Source: JAWLHJ01 sp040904945 (GTDB lineage: Bacteria > Gemmatimonadota > Gemmatimonadetes > Longimicrobiales > Gaopeijiaceae). From it: a stretch of 64,000 nt of DNA. Of this stretch, positions 53,674-62,101 are shown piece after piece. The notes below the pieces were generated by a model. It did no database searches. It was not told the DNA's origin and was given only the letters and a program-made list of their open reading frames with translations. Position numbers and translations under genes: made by a program. The DNA lies in NCBI GenBank assembly GCA_040904945.1, contig JBBDSM010000134.1, forward strand, positions 1-64,000. The letters are read 5' to 3'. Within the stretch, counting starts at the first letter, position 1; the number at the start of each line of letters is the position of its first letter.

Positions 53674-54659
53674 CGATTTCCAAGGTCGGAAAGACGGGCG
53701 CGCTGGCGCTCGCCCTCGTCCTGGCCGCGTGCGGCTCGGACGGACCTCCGGTGGAGGTTTCTATTCCAAGCGGATCGGGGTTCTCAGAGGTCGTCGACAC
53801 GCTGAGCGCGCGCGGCATCGTCGGGCGCCCGGGGCTGTTCACTCTCTACGCCCGGTTGCGCGGAGCCGATCGAGAGGTCCGCGCCGGTCGTTACGCGCTG
53901 ACTCCCGGCAGCTCGTGGAACAGAGTCATCCGGGTCCTCACCCAGGGCAACGTCATCACGGTGCCCGTGACCATCCCCGAGGGCTTCACCCTCACGCAGA
54001 TGGCACCGCGCATCGCCGAGATCTCGGGTGTGACGGCAGGCTCGGTTCTGGCGTACCTCTCCCGAGACGAGGTGGTCCACAAACTCGGCATCCCCGGCCC
54101 CACGCCCGAGGGATACCTCTTCCCCGACACCTACAGGTTCACGCCGGGGACCCGGGTATCGACCGTGGTCGAAACCATGGTCGATCGGTATCGCGCGGTA
54201 TGGACGCCGGAACGGAGGGCCAGCCTGGCGGAGGTCGACATGACGGAGCGCGAGCTCGTCACGCTGGCGTCGATCATCCAGGCCGAAGCCCGCCAGGTTC
54301 AGGAGATGCCGCTCATCTCGGGCGTGTACCATCGACGCCTCGACCTGGGGTGGCTCCTCCAAGCCGACCCGACCGTGCTCTACGCGCTCGGCGGGCCCCG
54401 GGAGCGTCTGCTTTACGCTGCCATCGACTCGGTCGCGGACAATCCCTACAACACCTATCGGCAGGGGGGACTCCCTCCCGGTCCCATCGGGGCCCCCGGT
54501 GAGCTCGCGATCGATGCGGCGCTGGCTCCGGAGGGCGACTACCTGTTCTTCGTGGCCCGCCCCGACGGATCGCACGTCTTTACGCGGTCCCTCGCGGATC
54601 ACAACCGGGCCAAAGCAGAGTCGCAGCGTATGAGGGAAGCCGATTCCGGGCTTCGCTGA
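53670..54659 (+). CDS. mltG: MltG-type endolytic transglycosylase, predicted lipoprotein
   Basis: 329 residues. The YceG/MltG domain is clear: VTIPEGFTLTQMAPRIAE, PTPEGYLFPDTYRFTPGT, LASIIQAEARQVQEMPLISGVYHRRL (the catalytic Glu in QAEA), LQADPTVLYALGG, NTYRQGGLPPGPIGAPG and YLFFVARPDGSHVFTRSLADHN. MltG cuts nascent glycan strands to set their length. Unlike typical MltG, which is anchored by a membrane helix, the N-terminus here has a lipobox LAAC. It overlaps ruvX by 4 nt. Confidence 0.94.
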   Translation: MTISKVGKTGALALALVLAACGSDGPPVEVSIPSGSGFSEVVDTLSARGIVGRPGLFTLYARLRGADREVRAGRYALTPGSSWNRVIRVLTQGNVITVPVTIPEGFTLTQMAPRIAEISGVTAGSVLAYLSRDEVVHKLGIPGPTPEGYLFPDTYRFTPGTRVSTVVETMVDRYRAVWTPERRASLAEVDMTERELVTLASIIQAEARQVQEMPLISGVYHRRLDLGWLLQADPTVLYALGGPRERLLYAAIDSVADNPYNTYRQGGLPPGPIGAPGELAIDAALAPEGDYLFFVARPDGSHVFTRSLADHNRAKAESQRMREADSGLR

Positions 54660-54690
54660 GCCGGCCATCGACGGCGAAGCTTCTCGGGCC

Positions 54691-55323
54691 CTGGCGTCCC
54701 GGCTCCGGCTCATCGTCGTGACGGACGCCGCCCTCGCGGCTCCCCGTTCCGTCGTGGAGGTCGTGGAGGCTGCGCTCGGGGCCGGCGCCCCGGCGATCCA
54801 GCTGCGGAACAAGGGGGAAAGCGCGCGCGCACTCCACGAGATCGGCGGTGTCATCCGGGCACTCACGGACCGCTCCGGCGCCCTCTTCTTCGTGAACGAC
54901 CGTCTCGACGTCGCCCTGAGCCTGGGAGCGGACGGCGTGCATCTCGGACCCGACGACGTCCCGGTCCCTGCCGCGCGCGCGGTGACGCCAGAGGGCTTCT
55001 TGATCGGCTACTCCACCGACGATCCGGTAGAGGCGACCCGGGCCATCGGCGAGGGGGCGGACTACATCGGGTGCGGCGCGGTCTACCGGACGTCGACGAA
55101 AGGAGACGCGGGCGCGGCCATCGGCGCCGAAGGACTCGCCCGTGTGGCGCGGGCGGTCGAGGCTCCGGTCGTCGGTATCGGTGGCATCGACGAGGGTCGG
55201 GTCACCGAGGTGGCGGCGTGCGGTGCGGCGGGTGTCGCCGTCGTGGGAGCCGTCATGCGGGCGTCCGACGTCGCGACCAGCGTGCGGCGTCTCCTGGCAC
55301 CCTGGAGCAGCTCGGAGAGGTGA
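54691..55323 (+). CDS. thiE: Thiamine-phosphate synthase ThiE (start unclear)
   Basis: Couples the pyrimidine and thiazole halves of thiamine. Motifs: AIQLRNKGES, FFVNDRLDVALSLGADGVHLG, the phosphate-loop GCGAVYRTSTKGDAG and VVGIGGID. The first beta strand, LRLIVVTDAALA, begins upstream of the first GTG (54718), which would cut it. The frame is open back to 54634 and holds no ATG, GTG or TTG; CTG 54691 or ATT 54643 are the only near-cognate options, so I annotate from CTG 54691. It follows mltG closely. TenI-like proteins are an alternative. Confidence 0.85.
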   Translation: MASRLRLIVVTDAALAAPRSVVEVVEAALGAGAPAIQLRNKGESARALHEIGGVIRALTDRSGALFFVNDRLDVALSLGADGVHLGPDDVPVPAARAVTPEGFLIGYSTDDPVEATRAIGEGADYIGCGAVYRTSTKGDAGAAIGAEGLARVARAVEAPVVGIGGIDEGRVTEVAACGAAGVAVVGAVMRASDVATSVRRLLAPWSSSER

Positions 55324-55347
55324 GGGTCTCGGCCTAGTGTCCCGACA

Positions 55348-56166
55348 CTAGAGTCCGCCGGCGTCCAGGAACGTCGCCACCTCCTCGCTCGTGACGAAGA
55401 AGTCCCCGAGTTGGGCGCCGCCGTCGGGGCTGTGCCAGTCCGAGCCGCCGGTCGGGAAGAGTCCCCTGGAGCGACAGATATTTTCCAGGCGTAGCATCTG
55501 GTCCCTCCGGTTCCGCGGCCGATAGACCTCCATCCCGCGCAACCCGGCCTCGACCATGGGGTCGATGAGGTCCTGCACCATCTCACCGGGTGGATGGGCC
55601 CATACGGCGAGTCCTCCCGCCGCCTCGATGATGCCGATGGCGTCCATGGGCGTGAGCATGTGGGTCGACACGAAGGCGGGACCATTGTCTGCGATAAGCG
55701 TGTCGAACGCCTCCGAGATGCTCGCGACATGTCCCCCCTCCACGAGGGCCTGCGCCAGGTGCGGACGCCCGAGCACGACCCGGTCCGGGCCTGCCGCCCG
55801 CTCCACCGCCTCGAAGGGTACTTCGATCCCCAGGCCGTCGAGCTTGGCCAGCATCTCGCGCATGCGCTCCTCCCGGCGGTTCCGGGCGATGCGCTCGTGC
55901 TCGCGCAACTCGGTCGCAGCCGGGTCTACGAAGTAGCCGAGCACATGGATGTCGCGGCCCGCATGGCTCGAGCTCACCTCGATTCCGGGGATGACCTGAA
56001 GGTTCAGGTCGGCTCCGAGCGCGATCGCCGCGGCGCAACCGGCGGTCGTGTCGTGATCCGTCACCGCGAGCGCATCGAGTCCCCGCTCGGCGGCCGTCCG
56101 TGTCACATCCTCGGGCGACCAGGCCCCGTCCGACGCGGTGGTGTGTACGTGCAGGTCCAGCTTCAT
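55348..56166 (-). CDS. PHP-domain phosphoesterase (nucleoside bisphosphate phosphatase/RNase AM-like)
   Basis: 272 residues. The PHP metal-binding motifs are intact: DLHVHTTASDG, VTDHDT, IPGIEVSSSH, VLGYFVD, GRPHLAQALVE, WAHPP and GSDWHSPD. E. coli YciV-type enzymes with this layout remove phosphate from 3',5'-nucleotides and trim RNA 5' ends. It lies immediately downstream of the ATP synthase terminator on the minus strand and ends 25 bp from the convergent thiE. Confidence 0.9.
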   Translation of the reverse strand: MKLDLHVHTTASDGAWSPEDVTRTAAERGLDALAVTDHDTTAGCAAAIALGADLNLQVIPGIEVSSSHAGRDIHVLGYFVDPAATELREHERIARNRREERMREMLAKLDGLGIEVPFEAVERAAGPDRVVLGRPHLAQALVEGGHVASISEAFDTLIADNGPAFVSTHMLTPMDAIGIIEAAGGLAVWAHPPGEMVQDLIDPMVEAGLRGMEVYRPRNRRDQMLRLENICRSRGLFPTGGSDWHSPDGGAQLGDFFVTSEEVATFLDAGGL

Positions 56167-56180
56167 GGTCTATCTCGTTT

Positions 56181-56219
56181 CCAAAGCGAAAGGGCGGGCG
56201 GGCGCCGAAGCGCCCGCCC
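56181..56219 (-). terminator. Terminator hairpin of the ATP synthase operon
   Basis: On the minus strand a 10-bp GC stem (56210-56219 with 56196-56205) closes a UUCG tetraloop of the stable c(UUCG)g type, then GCCC and TTTCGCTTT follow. It lies about 55 nt after the atpC stop, directly after a run of 25 G. The next gene, PHP, starts at 56166. Confidence 0.7.
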
Positions 56220-56241
56220 CCCCCCCCCCCCCCCCCCCCCC
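56217..56241. repeat. Run of 25 C (25 G on the minus strand)
   Basis: Homopolymer of 25 C on the plus strand, in the transcribed space between atpC and the terminator hairpin; its first three bases overlap the hairpin. As G-rich RNA or DNA it could form a quadruplex. Homopolymers this long are prone to length error, so the true length may differ. Confidence 0.85.
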
Positions 56242-56273
56242 GCCCGTGTTCGGTGCACCGGCAGCGACCGCCG

Positions 56274-56594
56274 TCACTGCTCCAGCACATCCTCCGGATC
56301 CAGCATCAAGCCTTCGGGGATCTCCCGCAACGGCTCAGTTCCGGCATACTCGGTGAGGAGCGTCACGACATCGCGCTCGACCTTCATCACGCCACCCGCC
56401 ACGTGGAAGATGTCGCTTCCACCACCGGGACGCTCCAGGGTCAGCGGTCCGATACCCAGCAACGTCAGGAGCGGCGCGTGGCCCGGAAGTACTCCGAGCT
56501 GGCCGTCCCACGACGGGGCGATGAGCGCCGCAGCGGGGCCCTCGAACACGACCTTGCTGGGAGACACCACCTGCACCTGGAGCGAAGCGGCCAC
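56274..56594 (-). CDS. atpC: ATP synthase epsilon subunit, short form
   Basis: 106 residues, against about 135-140 for the usual bacterial subunit. The N-terminal beta-sandwich is complete (VQVVSPSKVVFEGPAAALIAPSWDGQLGVLPGHAPLLTLL, split; VAGGVMKVERDVVTLL), but the C-terminal two-helix domain that can inhibit the enzyme is missing. GTG start 2 nt after the atpD stop. Last gene of the atp operon. Confidence 0.94.
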   Translation of the reverse strand: MAASLQVQVVSPSKVVFEGPAAALIAPSWDGQLGVLPGHAPLLTLLGIGPLTLERPGGGSDIFHVAGGVMKVERDVVTLLTEYAGTEPLREIPEGLMLDPEDVLEQ

Positions 56595-56596
56595 GA

Positions 56597-58033
56597 TCAG
56601 CCCTCGGCCTGCAGTTTCTCGGCCGCGGCGATCACGTCGTCGATGCCACCCTGCATGTAGAACGCCTGCTCGGGCAGGTGATCGAACTCACCGGCCGCGA
56701 CGCGCTCGAACGAATCGATGGTCTCCTCGAGCTTCACGTACTTGCCGGGGAGGCCGGTGAACTGCTCGGCCACGAAGAACGGCTGCGACAGGAAGCGCGC
56801 GATCCGGCGTGCACGGCCCACGATCACCTTGTCTTCCTCGGTCAACTCGTCCATGCCGAGAATCGCGATGATGTCCTGCAGATCCTTGTAGCGCTGCAGG
56901 ATGGCCTGGACGTCTGTGGCGACCTTGTAGTGGCGCTCACCCACGAACTGCGGATCCATGATGCGCGACGTCGAGTCGAGCGGATCCACGGCCGGGTAGA
57001 TGCCCTGCTCCGAGATGGAACGAGACAGCGTCGTCGTGGCGTCGAGGTGCGTGAACGCCGTGGCGGGCGCCGGGTCGGTGAGGTCGTCGGCAGGAACGTA
57101 AATCGCCTGCACCGAAGTGATGGACCCCTTCGACGTTGACGTGATGCGCTCCTGGAGTTCTCCCATCTCCGTGCCCAACGTCGGCTGGTATCCCACGGCG
57201 GACGGCATACGGCCGAGCAGCGCGGACACCTCGGAGCCTGCCTGCGTGAACCGGAAGATGTTGTCGATGAACAGGAGCACGTCCTGGCCTTCGACGTCAC
57301 GGAAGTACTCCGCCATGGTCAGCCCGGTCAGGCCGACCCGGAGTCGCGCGCCCGGAGGCTCGTTCATCTGGCCGTAGACGAGCGCCGTGGAGCCCAGCAC
57401 CCCGGCCTCTTTGAACTCGAGCCAGAGGTCGTTGCCCTCACGGGTCCGCTCACCCACGCCGCAGAACACCGAGCGACCGCCGTGCTCCAAGCCGATGTTG
57501 TTGATCAGCTCCTGGATGATGACGGTCTTGCCCACGCCGGCGCCGCCGAAGAGGCCGGTCTTACCGCCCTTCACGTACGGCGCGAGCAGATCCACGACCT
57601 TGATGCCCGTCTCGAAGAGCTCGGTCTTCGGGTCGAGCTGGTCGAAGGTGGGCGCCAGCCGGTGGATCGGCCACCGCTCGACACTCGCCGCGTCGTCTCC
57701 ACCCACCGGACCCATCTCGTCCACGGGCTCGCCCAGGACGTTCAGGATGCGTCCGAGCGCGAGCTCCCCGACCGGAACCGTGATCGCGGACCCCGTGTCG
57801 ACGGCGGCCATACCGCGCGTGACGCCGTCGGTGGACGACATCGACACCGCGCGGACCTGCCCGCGGCCGATGTGCTGCTGCACCTCGGCGACCAGGGAGA
57901 TCTCCAGCCCGGCCTCGTTGGTGCCCGACAGCTTGAGGGCGTTGTAGATGTCCGGGAGGTGCTCGGTCTCGAACTCAACGTCGAGAACCGGGCCGATGAC
58001 CTGGACGACTCTTCCGATATTCTGATCAGCCAT
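56597..58033 (-). CDS. atpD: ATP synthase beta subunit
   Basis: 478 residues. Catalytic subunit of F1: the P-loop GLFGGAGVGKTV, VFCGVGERTREGNDL, ALVYGQMNEPPGARLRVGLT (split) and DPAPATAFTHLDATTTLSRSISE (split) and the DELSEED-region equivalent MDELTEEDK, all conserved. It follows atpG by 17 bp and precedes atpC by 2 nt. Confidence 0.98.
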   Translation of the reverse strand: MADQNIGRVVQVIGPVLDVEFETEHLPDIYNALKLSGTNEAGLEISLVAEVQQHIGRGQVRAVSMSSTDGVTRGMAAVDTGSAITVPVGELALGRILNVLGEPVDEMGPVGGDDAASVERWPIHRLAPTFDQLDPKTELFETGIKVVDLLAPYVKGGKTGLFGGAGVGKTVIIQELINNIGLEHGGRSVFCGVGERTREGNDLWLEFKEAGVLGSTALVYGQMNEPPGARLRVGLTGLTMAEYFRDVEGQDVLLFIDNIFRFTQAGSEVSALLGRMPSAVGYQPTLGTEMGELQERITSTSKGSITSVQAIYVPADDLTDPAPATAFTHLDATTTLSRSISEQGIYPAVDPLDSTSRIMDPQFVGERHYKVATDVQAILQRYKDLQDIIAILGMDELTEEDKVIVGRARRIARFLSQPFFVAEQFTGLPGKYVKLEETIDSFERVAAGEFDHLPEQAFYMQGGIDDVIAAAEKLQAEG

Positions 58034-58050
58034 GATGATTACCTGTGCGC

Positions 58051-58911
58051 CTACTCTAGGGCGGCGGAGCCACCGACGATCTCGGCGATCTCCTGCGTGA
58101 TCTGGGCCTGACGGGCCCGGTTGTACGAGCGAGTGAGATTCTCGAGCATCTCGCCGGCGTTGTCTGTGGCGCTCTTCATGGCGCTCCGCCGGGCTCCCTG
58201 CTCCGCAGCCGCGTTCTCCACCAAAGCGGTGAAGACCGCGTTCCGGATGAAAGCGGGCAGGATCCGCTCGAGAATGACGTCTCCGTCCGGCGACAGCATG
58301 TAGAGATCAGCCGCCGGAGCCCCTTCCTCTGGCCGAATCGGCAAGAGCTCCACCGCCTGCGGCGGCGTGGACATCGCGGAGCGGAACTCCGAGCTGACCA
58401 GGTACACCTGGTCGAGCTCTCCAGCCTCGAAGCGGGCCCTGACGGGCCCGATGAGAGACTCGGCGTCCTCCGGCGTCGGGTGGTCGCCGATGTCCGTGCG
58501 CTGAGTGACCATCTTCTCGCCGCGGAACTTGAAGTAGGCGATGCCCTTCTTGCCCGCGACGTGCAGCTCCGTCTCGATGCCCCGCCCACGCAACTCCTCG
58601 AGGAGGAGACGCGCCTGCTTGATGAGGTTCGCGTTGAACGCGCCGGCGAGGCCGCGGTTCGCGGTGAGCAGGAACACGGCCGCGCGTCCGACCTCCTCCG
58701 GCTGACGCAGGATCGGGTACCGCTCGGAAAGCTCGGGGCTGTAGAGACCGCTCACGATCTCGCGGAGCGCATCCGCATAGGGACGCGCCGCGTATACGCG
58801 ATCGGTCGCCCGCTTGAGCTTCGACGTCGCGACGAGCTCCATCGTGCGGGTGATCTGCCGCGTGTTGTCGACGGACTTGATCCGTCGCTTTACCTCTCGT
58901 GCGCCTGCCAC
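58051..58911 (-). CDS. atpG: ATP synthase gamma subunit
   Basis: 286 residues. The rotating central shaft: conserved N-terminus REVKRRIKSVDNTRQITRTMELVATSKLKRA (split) and C-terminus MKSATDNAGEMLENLTRSYNRARQAQITQEI (split). Start at GTG 58911, with GGGGGA about 6 nt upstream. It lies 15 bp after atpA in the usual order A-G-D-C. Confidence 0.97.
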   Translation of the reverse strand: MAGAREVKRRIKSVDNTRQITRTMELVATSKLKRATDRVYAARPYADALREIVSGLYSPELSERYPILRQPEEVGRAAVFLLTANRGLAGAFNANLIKQARLLLEELRGRGIETELHVAGKKGIAYFKFRGEKMVTQRTDIGDHPTPEDAESLIGPVRARFEAGELDQVYLVSSEFRSAMSTPPQAVELLPIRPEEGAPAADLYMLSPDGDVILERILPAFIRNAVFTALVENAAAEQGARRSAMKSATDNAGEMLENLTRSYNRARQAQITQEIAEIVGGSAALE

Positions 58912-58926
58912 GTGTCGTCCCCCGCC

Positions 58927-60504
58927 TTACGCGGTCACGGGTTGGGCGGCCGCTGTCCGCGACAGCTCGGCCTTGAACCCGGTGGTGTACCCTTCGATGG
59001 CTGCCCCCAGCTTCTTCTCGATCTCTTCGGTGAGCTGCTTGCCCTCGCGGATCCCCGTGAGAATGTCGGTGTGCTTGGCGCCGAGCTCCTGGTGGAAGCC
59101 CCGCTCCCACTGACGCATCCGCTCCACGGGCACGTCATCGACGAAGCCGTTGGTCACCGCATAGATGACCGCGACCTGATTTTCGACGGCCACCGGCTGG
59201 TACTGCGGCTGCTTCAGCAGCTCGACCGTCCGGGCGCCTCGCGCCAGCTGTCGCTGGGTGGCGGCGTCCAGGTCGGAGCCGAACTGCGCGAACGCCTCGA
59301 GCTCACGGTACTGAGCGAGGTCGAGACGGAGGCGGCCGGCAACCTTCTTCATCGCCTTGATCTGCGCCGAGCCACCTACGCGGGATACGGAGATACCGAC
59401 GTTCACCGCCGGCCGCACGCCCGAGTAGAAGAGGTCCGGCTCCAGGAAGATCTGGCCGTCCGTGATCGAGATCACGTTCGTCGGGATGTAGGCCGAAACG
59501 TCGCCGGCCTGCGTCTCGATGATCGGGAGCGCGGTCATGGATCCGCCACCATGCTCATCGGAAAGCTTCGCGGCCCGCTCGAGCAGACGAGAGTGCAGGT
59601 AGAACACGTCACCCGGGTAGGCCTCACGCCCGGGAGGCCGCCGGAGAATCAGCGACAGCTGGCGGTACGCCTGGGCCTGCTTGGATAGGTCGTCATAGAC
59701 GACCAGCGTGTGCTTGCCCTGCCACATGAAGTGCTCGGCCAACGCGGTCGCCGAGTAGGGCGCGATGTACTGCATCGGCGCCGGATCGGAGGCGCTCGAC
59801 GTGACGACGATCGTGTAGTCGAGCGCATCGTGCTCCCGGAGCGTCTCCACGACACTCCGCACCTTGCCGGCCCGCTGGCCGACGGCGCAGTAGACGCAGA
59901 TGACGTCCTGCCCCTTCTGGTTGATGATCGTGTCGATGGCCACGGCGGTCTTTCCCGTGCCGCGGTCGCCGATGATCAGCTCGCGCTGACCCCGACCGAT
60001 CGGAATCATCGCGTCGATGGCCTTGATGCCGGTCTGCATCGGCTCGCTCACGGGCTGCCGCAGCACGATGCCGGGCGCCACGATGTCGATCTGGCGCTTC
60101 CCCTCGATCCCGTCGATGGGGCCGAGCCCGTCGACCGGATTTCCGAGCGGATCGACGACCCGCCCGAGGTAGCCCGGACCGACGTCGATGTCGAGCACGC
60201 GACCGGTGCGGCGCACCTGGTCTCCCTCGTGCAGGGACGTCCACTCCCCCATCACGACCGCGCCGATGTTGTCCTCTTCGAGGTTCAGCGCGAGCGCCGT
60301 GACCGTCTCTCCGGTCTCGGAGGACGTGATCTCGAGCATCTCGGAGGCCATCGCCTTCATGAGCCCGTAAATGCGAGCGATGCCGTCCCTTACTTCGAGG
60401 ACTTCACCGATCTCCTCGGCCCGCAGGTCTTCGTCGTAGTGCTCGATTTCCTTGAGCAGCACGTCTTTGATCTCGCCGGCGCGGAGTTGCGAATCGTTGG
60501 CCAT
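58927..60504 (-). CDS. atpA: ATP synthase alpha subunit
   Basis: 525 residues, normal length. P-loop IIGDRGTGKTAVAID, GIARIYGL, PLGNPVDGLGPI, and the arginine-finger segment INVGISVSRVGGSAQ (here VNVGISVSRVGGSAQI). Non-catalytic nucleotide-binding partner of beta. It follows atpH by 34 bp. Confidence 0.98.
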   Translation of the reverse strand: MANDSQLRAGEIKDVLLKEIEHYDEDLRAEEIGEVLEVRDGIARIYGLMKAMASEMLEITSSETGETVTALALNLEEDNIGAVVMGEWTSLHEGDQVRRTGRVLDIDVGPGYLGRVVDPLGNPVDGLGPIDGIEGKRQIDIVAPGIVLRQPVSEPMQTGIKAIDAMIPIGRGQRELIIGDRGTGKTAVAIDTIINQKGQDVICVYCAVGQRAGKVRSVVETLREHDALDYTIVVTSSASDPAPMQYIAPYSATALAEHFMWQGKHTLVVYDDLSKQAQAYRQLSLILRRPPGREAYPGDVFYLHSRLLERAAKLSDEHGGGSMTALPIIETQAGDVSAYIPTNVISITDGQIFLEPDLFYSGVRPAVNVGISVSRVGGSAQIKAMKKVAGRLRLDLAQYRELEAFAQFGSDLDAATQRQLARGARTVELLKQPQYQPVAVENQVAVIYAVTNGFVDDVPVERMRQWERGFHQELGAKHTDILTGIREGKQLTEEIEKKLGAAIEGYTTGFKAELSRTAAAQPVTA

Positions 60505-60538
60505 CTCTATTGGATCCTGAGTTCAGGGATCGTGCGGT

Positions 60539-61108
60539 TCATGGGCTACCCACCGCTCCGGCGGGCAGCTCGGCGTTCAGCATGCGACTCCGCATGCCTT
60601 CCAGCCTCCTCCGTACCGATCCGTCGTAGATCGTATCACCAGTTCTTACGATGATCCCCCCGATGATCGCCGGCTTCACCCGGACGTGGGGAATCGCTTT
60701 CTTGCCGAGCGCCGTCGAGAGACGCTCGCCGATGATGCTGCTGGTCTCCTCGTCCGGCGTTCGCGCGACGGTCACCTCGACGTGCTCCCTGCCGAGATGC
60801 TCGTCGACCAGCATCGAGTACTCCCACGCGATCCGCCCGAGCAGCCTCTGGCGGCGCTTGTCGATGGTGACCAGCACGAAGTTCAGCACGTGCTTGGGGA
60901 CCTCGTCTCCGAAGACCTTCCGCACGAGCGCCTTCTTGTCCTCGTCGTCGATCCGCGGCGTCTCCAGGAAGAGCCGGAACTTCGGCTCCGCGTCGAGCTG
61001 CCCGGCCACGGTGCGCAGCGCATGCCCGTACTCCTCGGCCTGCTGCTCCCGTACCGCGAGCTCGAAGAGCGTCTCGGCGTATTTCCGGGCGACGGTCCCG
61101 TCCCTCAC
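60539..61108 (-). CDS. atpH: ATP synthase delta subunit
   Basis: 189 residues. The stator cap that links F1 to the b stalk. Helical N-terminal domain (VARKYAETLFELAV) and the C-terminal RVKPAIIGGIIVRTGDTIYDGSVRRRLEGMR (split), typical OSCP/delta. Starts at GTG 61108, overlapping the atpF stop (GTGA). Confidence 0.95.
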   Translation of the reverse strand: MRDGTVARKYAETLFELAVREQQAEEYGHALRTVAGQLDAEPKFRLFLETPRIDDEDKKALVRKVFGDEVPKHVLNFVLVTIDKRRQRLLGRIAWEYSMLVDEHLGREHVEVTVARTPDEETSSIIGERLSTALGKKAIPHVRVKPAIIGGIIVRTGDTIYDGSVRRRLEGMRSRMLNAELPAGAVGSP

Positions 61109-61701
61109 GACGACACGCTCCGTTCCGAGGCCAACTCGGCCAGGTACCGCTCCACCATCTCACGGTCGTTCTGGCCGTCGAGCTTCTCACGCAGCAGGTG
61201 CGAAGCCGCCGCCAGGGCGAGCTCCACGGACTCCCTGCGCAGCATGTCGATCGCCTCGTCCCTCTCGCGCTCGATCTCGGCCCGGGCGCGCTGGATGAGC
61301 ACCTGCCCCTCCTCACGCGCCTTCTCCTCGATCTCCCTGCGAAGGCGCTCGCCGGCGGCCTTGCCCTCGGCGATCATCTCATTGGCCTGCCTGCGTGCGT
61401 CGGCCAGCTGATCGCGATGCTCCTGGAGCAGCCGCTCGGCCTCGGCGTTGCGGGCCACGGCCTCGTCGATCGCCGACTGGATCCCCTTCTCTCGCGACTC
61501 TACGGCGGAGAGGATGGGCCCCCAGGCGAACTTCCAAAGGATGCCGAGCAAGGCCAGGAAGACGATGGTCGTCCAGACCGTCGTCCCCAGATTCACGGTG
61601 AAGAGCGGCGTCGTGCCCTCCCCACCCTGAGCGGCCAGCACCGCTCCCGGGAATCCTGCGAGCAGGACCCCGAGCACGACAGCCACACGGCTCGTCCTCA
61701 T
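61105..61701 (-). CDS. atpF: ATP synthase b subunit
   Basis: About 198 residues. A short hydrophobic N-terminal stretch that looks like a signal peptide, then the membrane helix (TVWTTIVFLALLGILWKFAWGPI) and a long charged stator helix (about 60-185). I favour the ATG 61701, with GGAG 6 nt upstream; ATG 61713 and GTG 61737 are alternatives. Overlaps atpH by 4 nt; 62 bp after atpE. Confidence 0.94.
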   Translation of the reverse strand: MRTSRVAVVLGVLLAGFPGAVLAAQGGEGTTPLFTVNLGTTVWTTIVFLALLGILWKFAWGPILSAVESREKGIQSAIDEAVARNAEAERLLQEHRDQLADARRQANEMIAEGKAAGERLRREIEEKAREEGQVLIQRARAEIERERDEAIDMLRRESVELALAAASHLLREKLDGQNDREMVERYLAELASERSVSS

Positions 61702-61763
61702 TGCGTTCTCCATTGCGGTTCTCGTCTCGTCCGACACGCCTCCCGAGGAGGCGAACGAAAGAT

Positions 61764-62018
61764 CTAGAACTTCAGGAACGCGAGGCCGAGACCGAAGAGC
61801 GCCGCGCCCTCGATGAGCGCCGCGAGAATGATGGACGCCGTCTGGATGTTGTTGGCGGCTTCGGGCTGGCGCGCGATGCCGGACGCCATCTGGGCGCCGA
61901 TCTGACCGATTCCGATACCGGCGCCGATCACCGTGAGGCCGATAGCGAGTCCGGCGCCCACGAGGCCGAGCCCACTCTGGGCGATTCCTTCTTGAGCAGC
62001 CTGGAACATGAGGTACAT
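61764..62018 (-). CDS. atpE: ATP synthase c subunit
   Basis: 84 residues, two membrane helices joined by the polar loop GIARQPEA. The ion-binding carboxylate is the Glu in ILAALIEGAALFGLG. The residue after it is Gly, not the Ser/Thr of Na+-type rings, and the position that is Gln in Na+ rings appears to be Ile by alignment from the loop, so a proton ring is likely. GAGG lies about 8 nt before the ATG. Confidence 0.96.
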   Translation of the reverse strand: MYLMFQAAQEGIAQSGLGLVGAGLAIGLTVIGAGIGIGQIGAQMASGIARQPEAANNIQTASIILAALIEGAALFGLGLAFLKF

Positions 62019-62101
62019 AATCTAATCCTCGAACGTTGTTGAGGGTGTTGCGTCCGCCTGGCGGACACGGTGGAGAATAAACTCCCGATGACTTCGCGGG
62101 C

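Noticed and set aside
61764..62018. Na+-type c ring for the ATP synthase
   Set aside because: The Glu is followed by Gly rather than Ser/Thr, and the position equivalent to Gln32 of Na+ rings appears to be Ile, so a proton ring is more likely.
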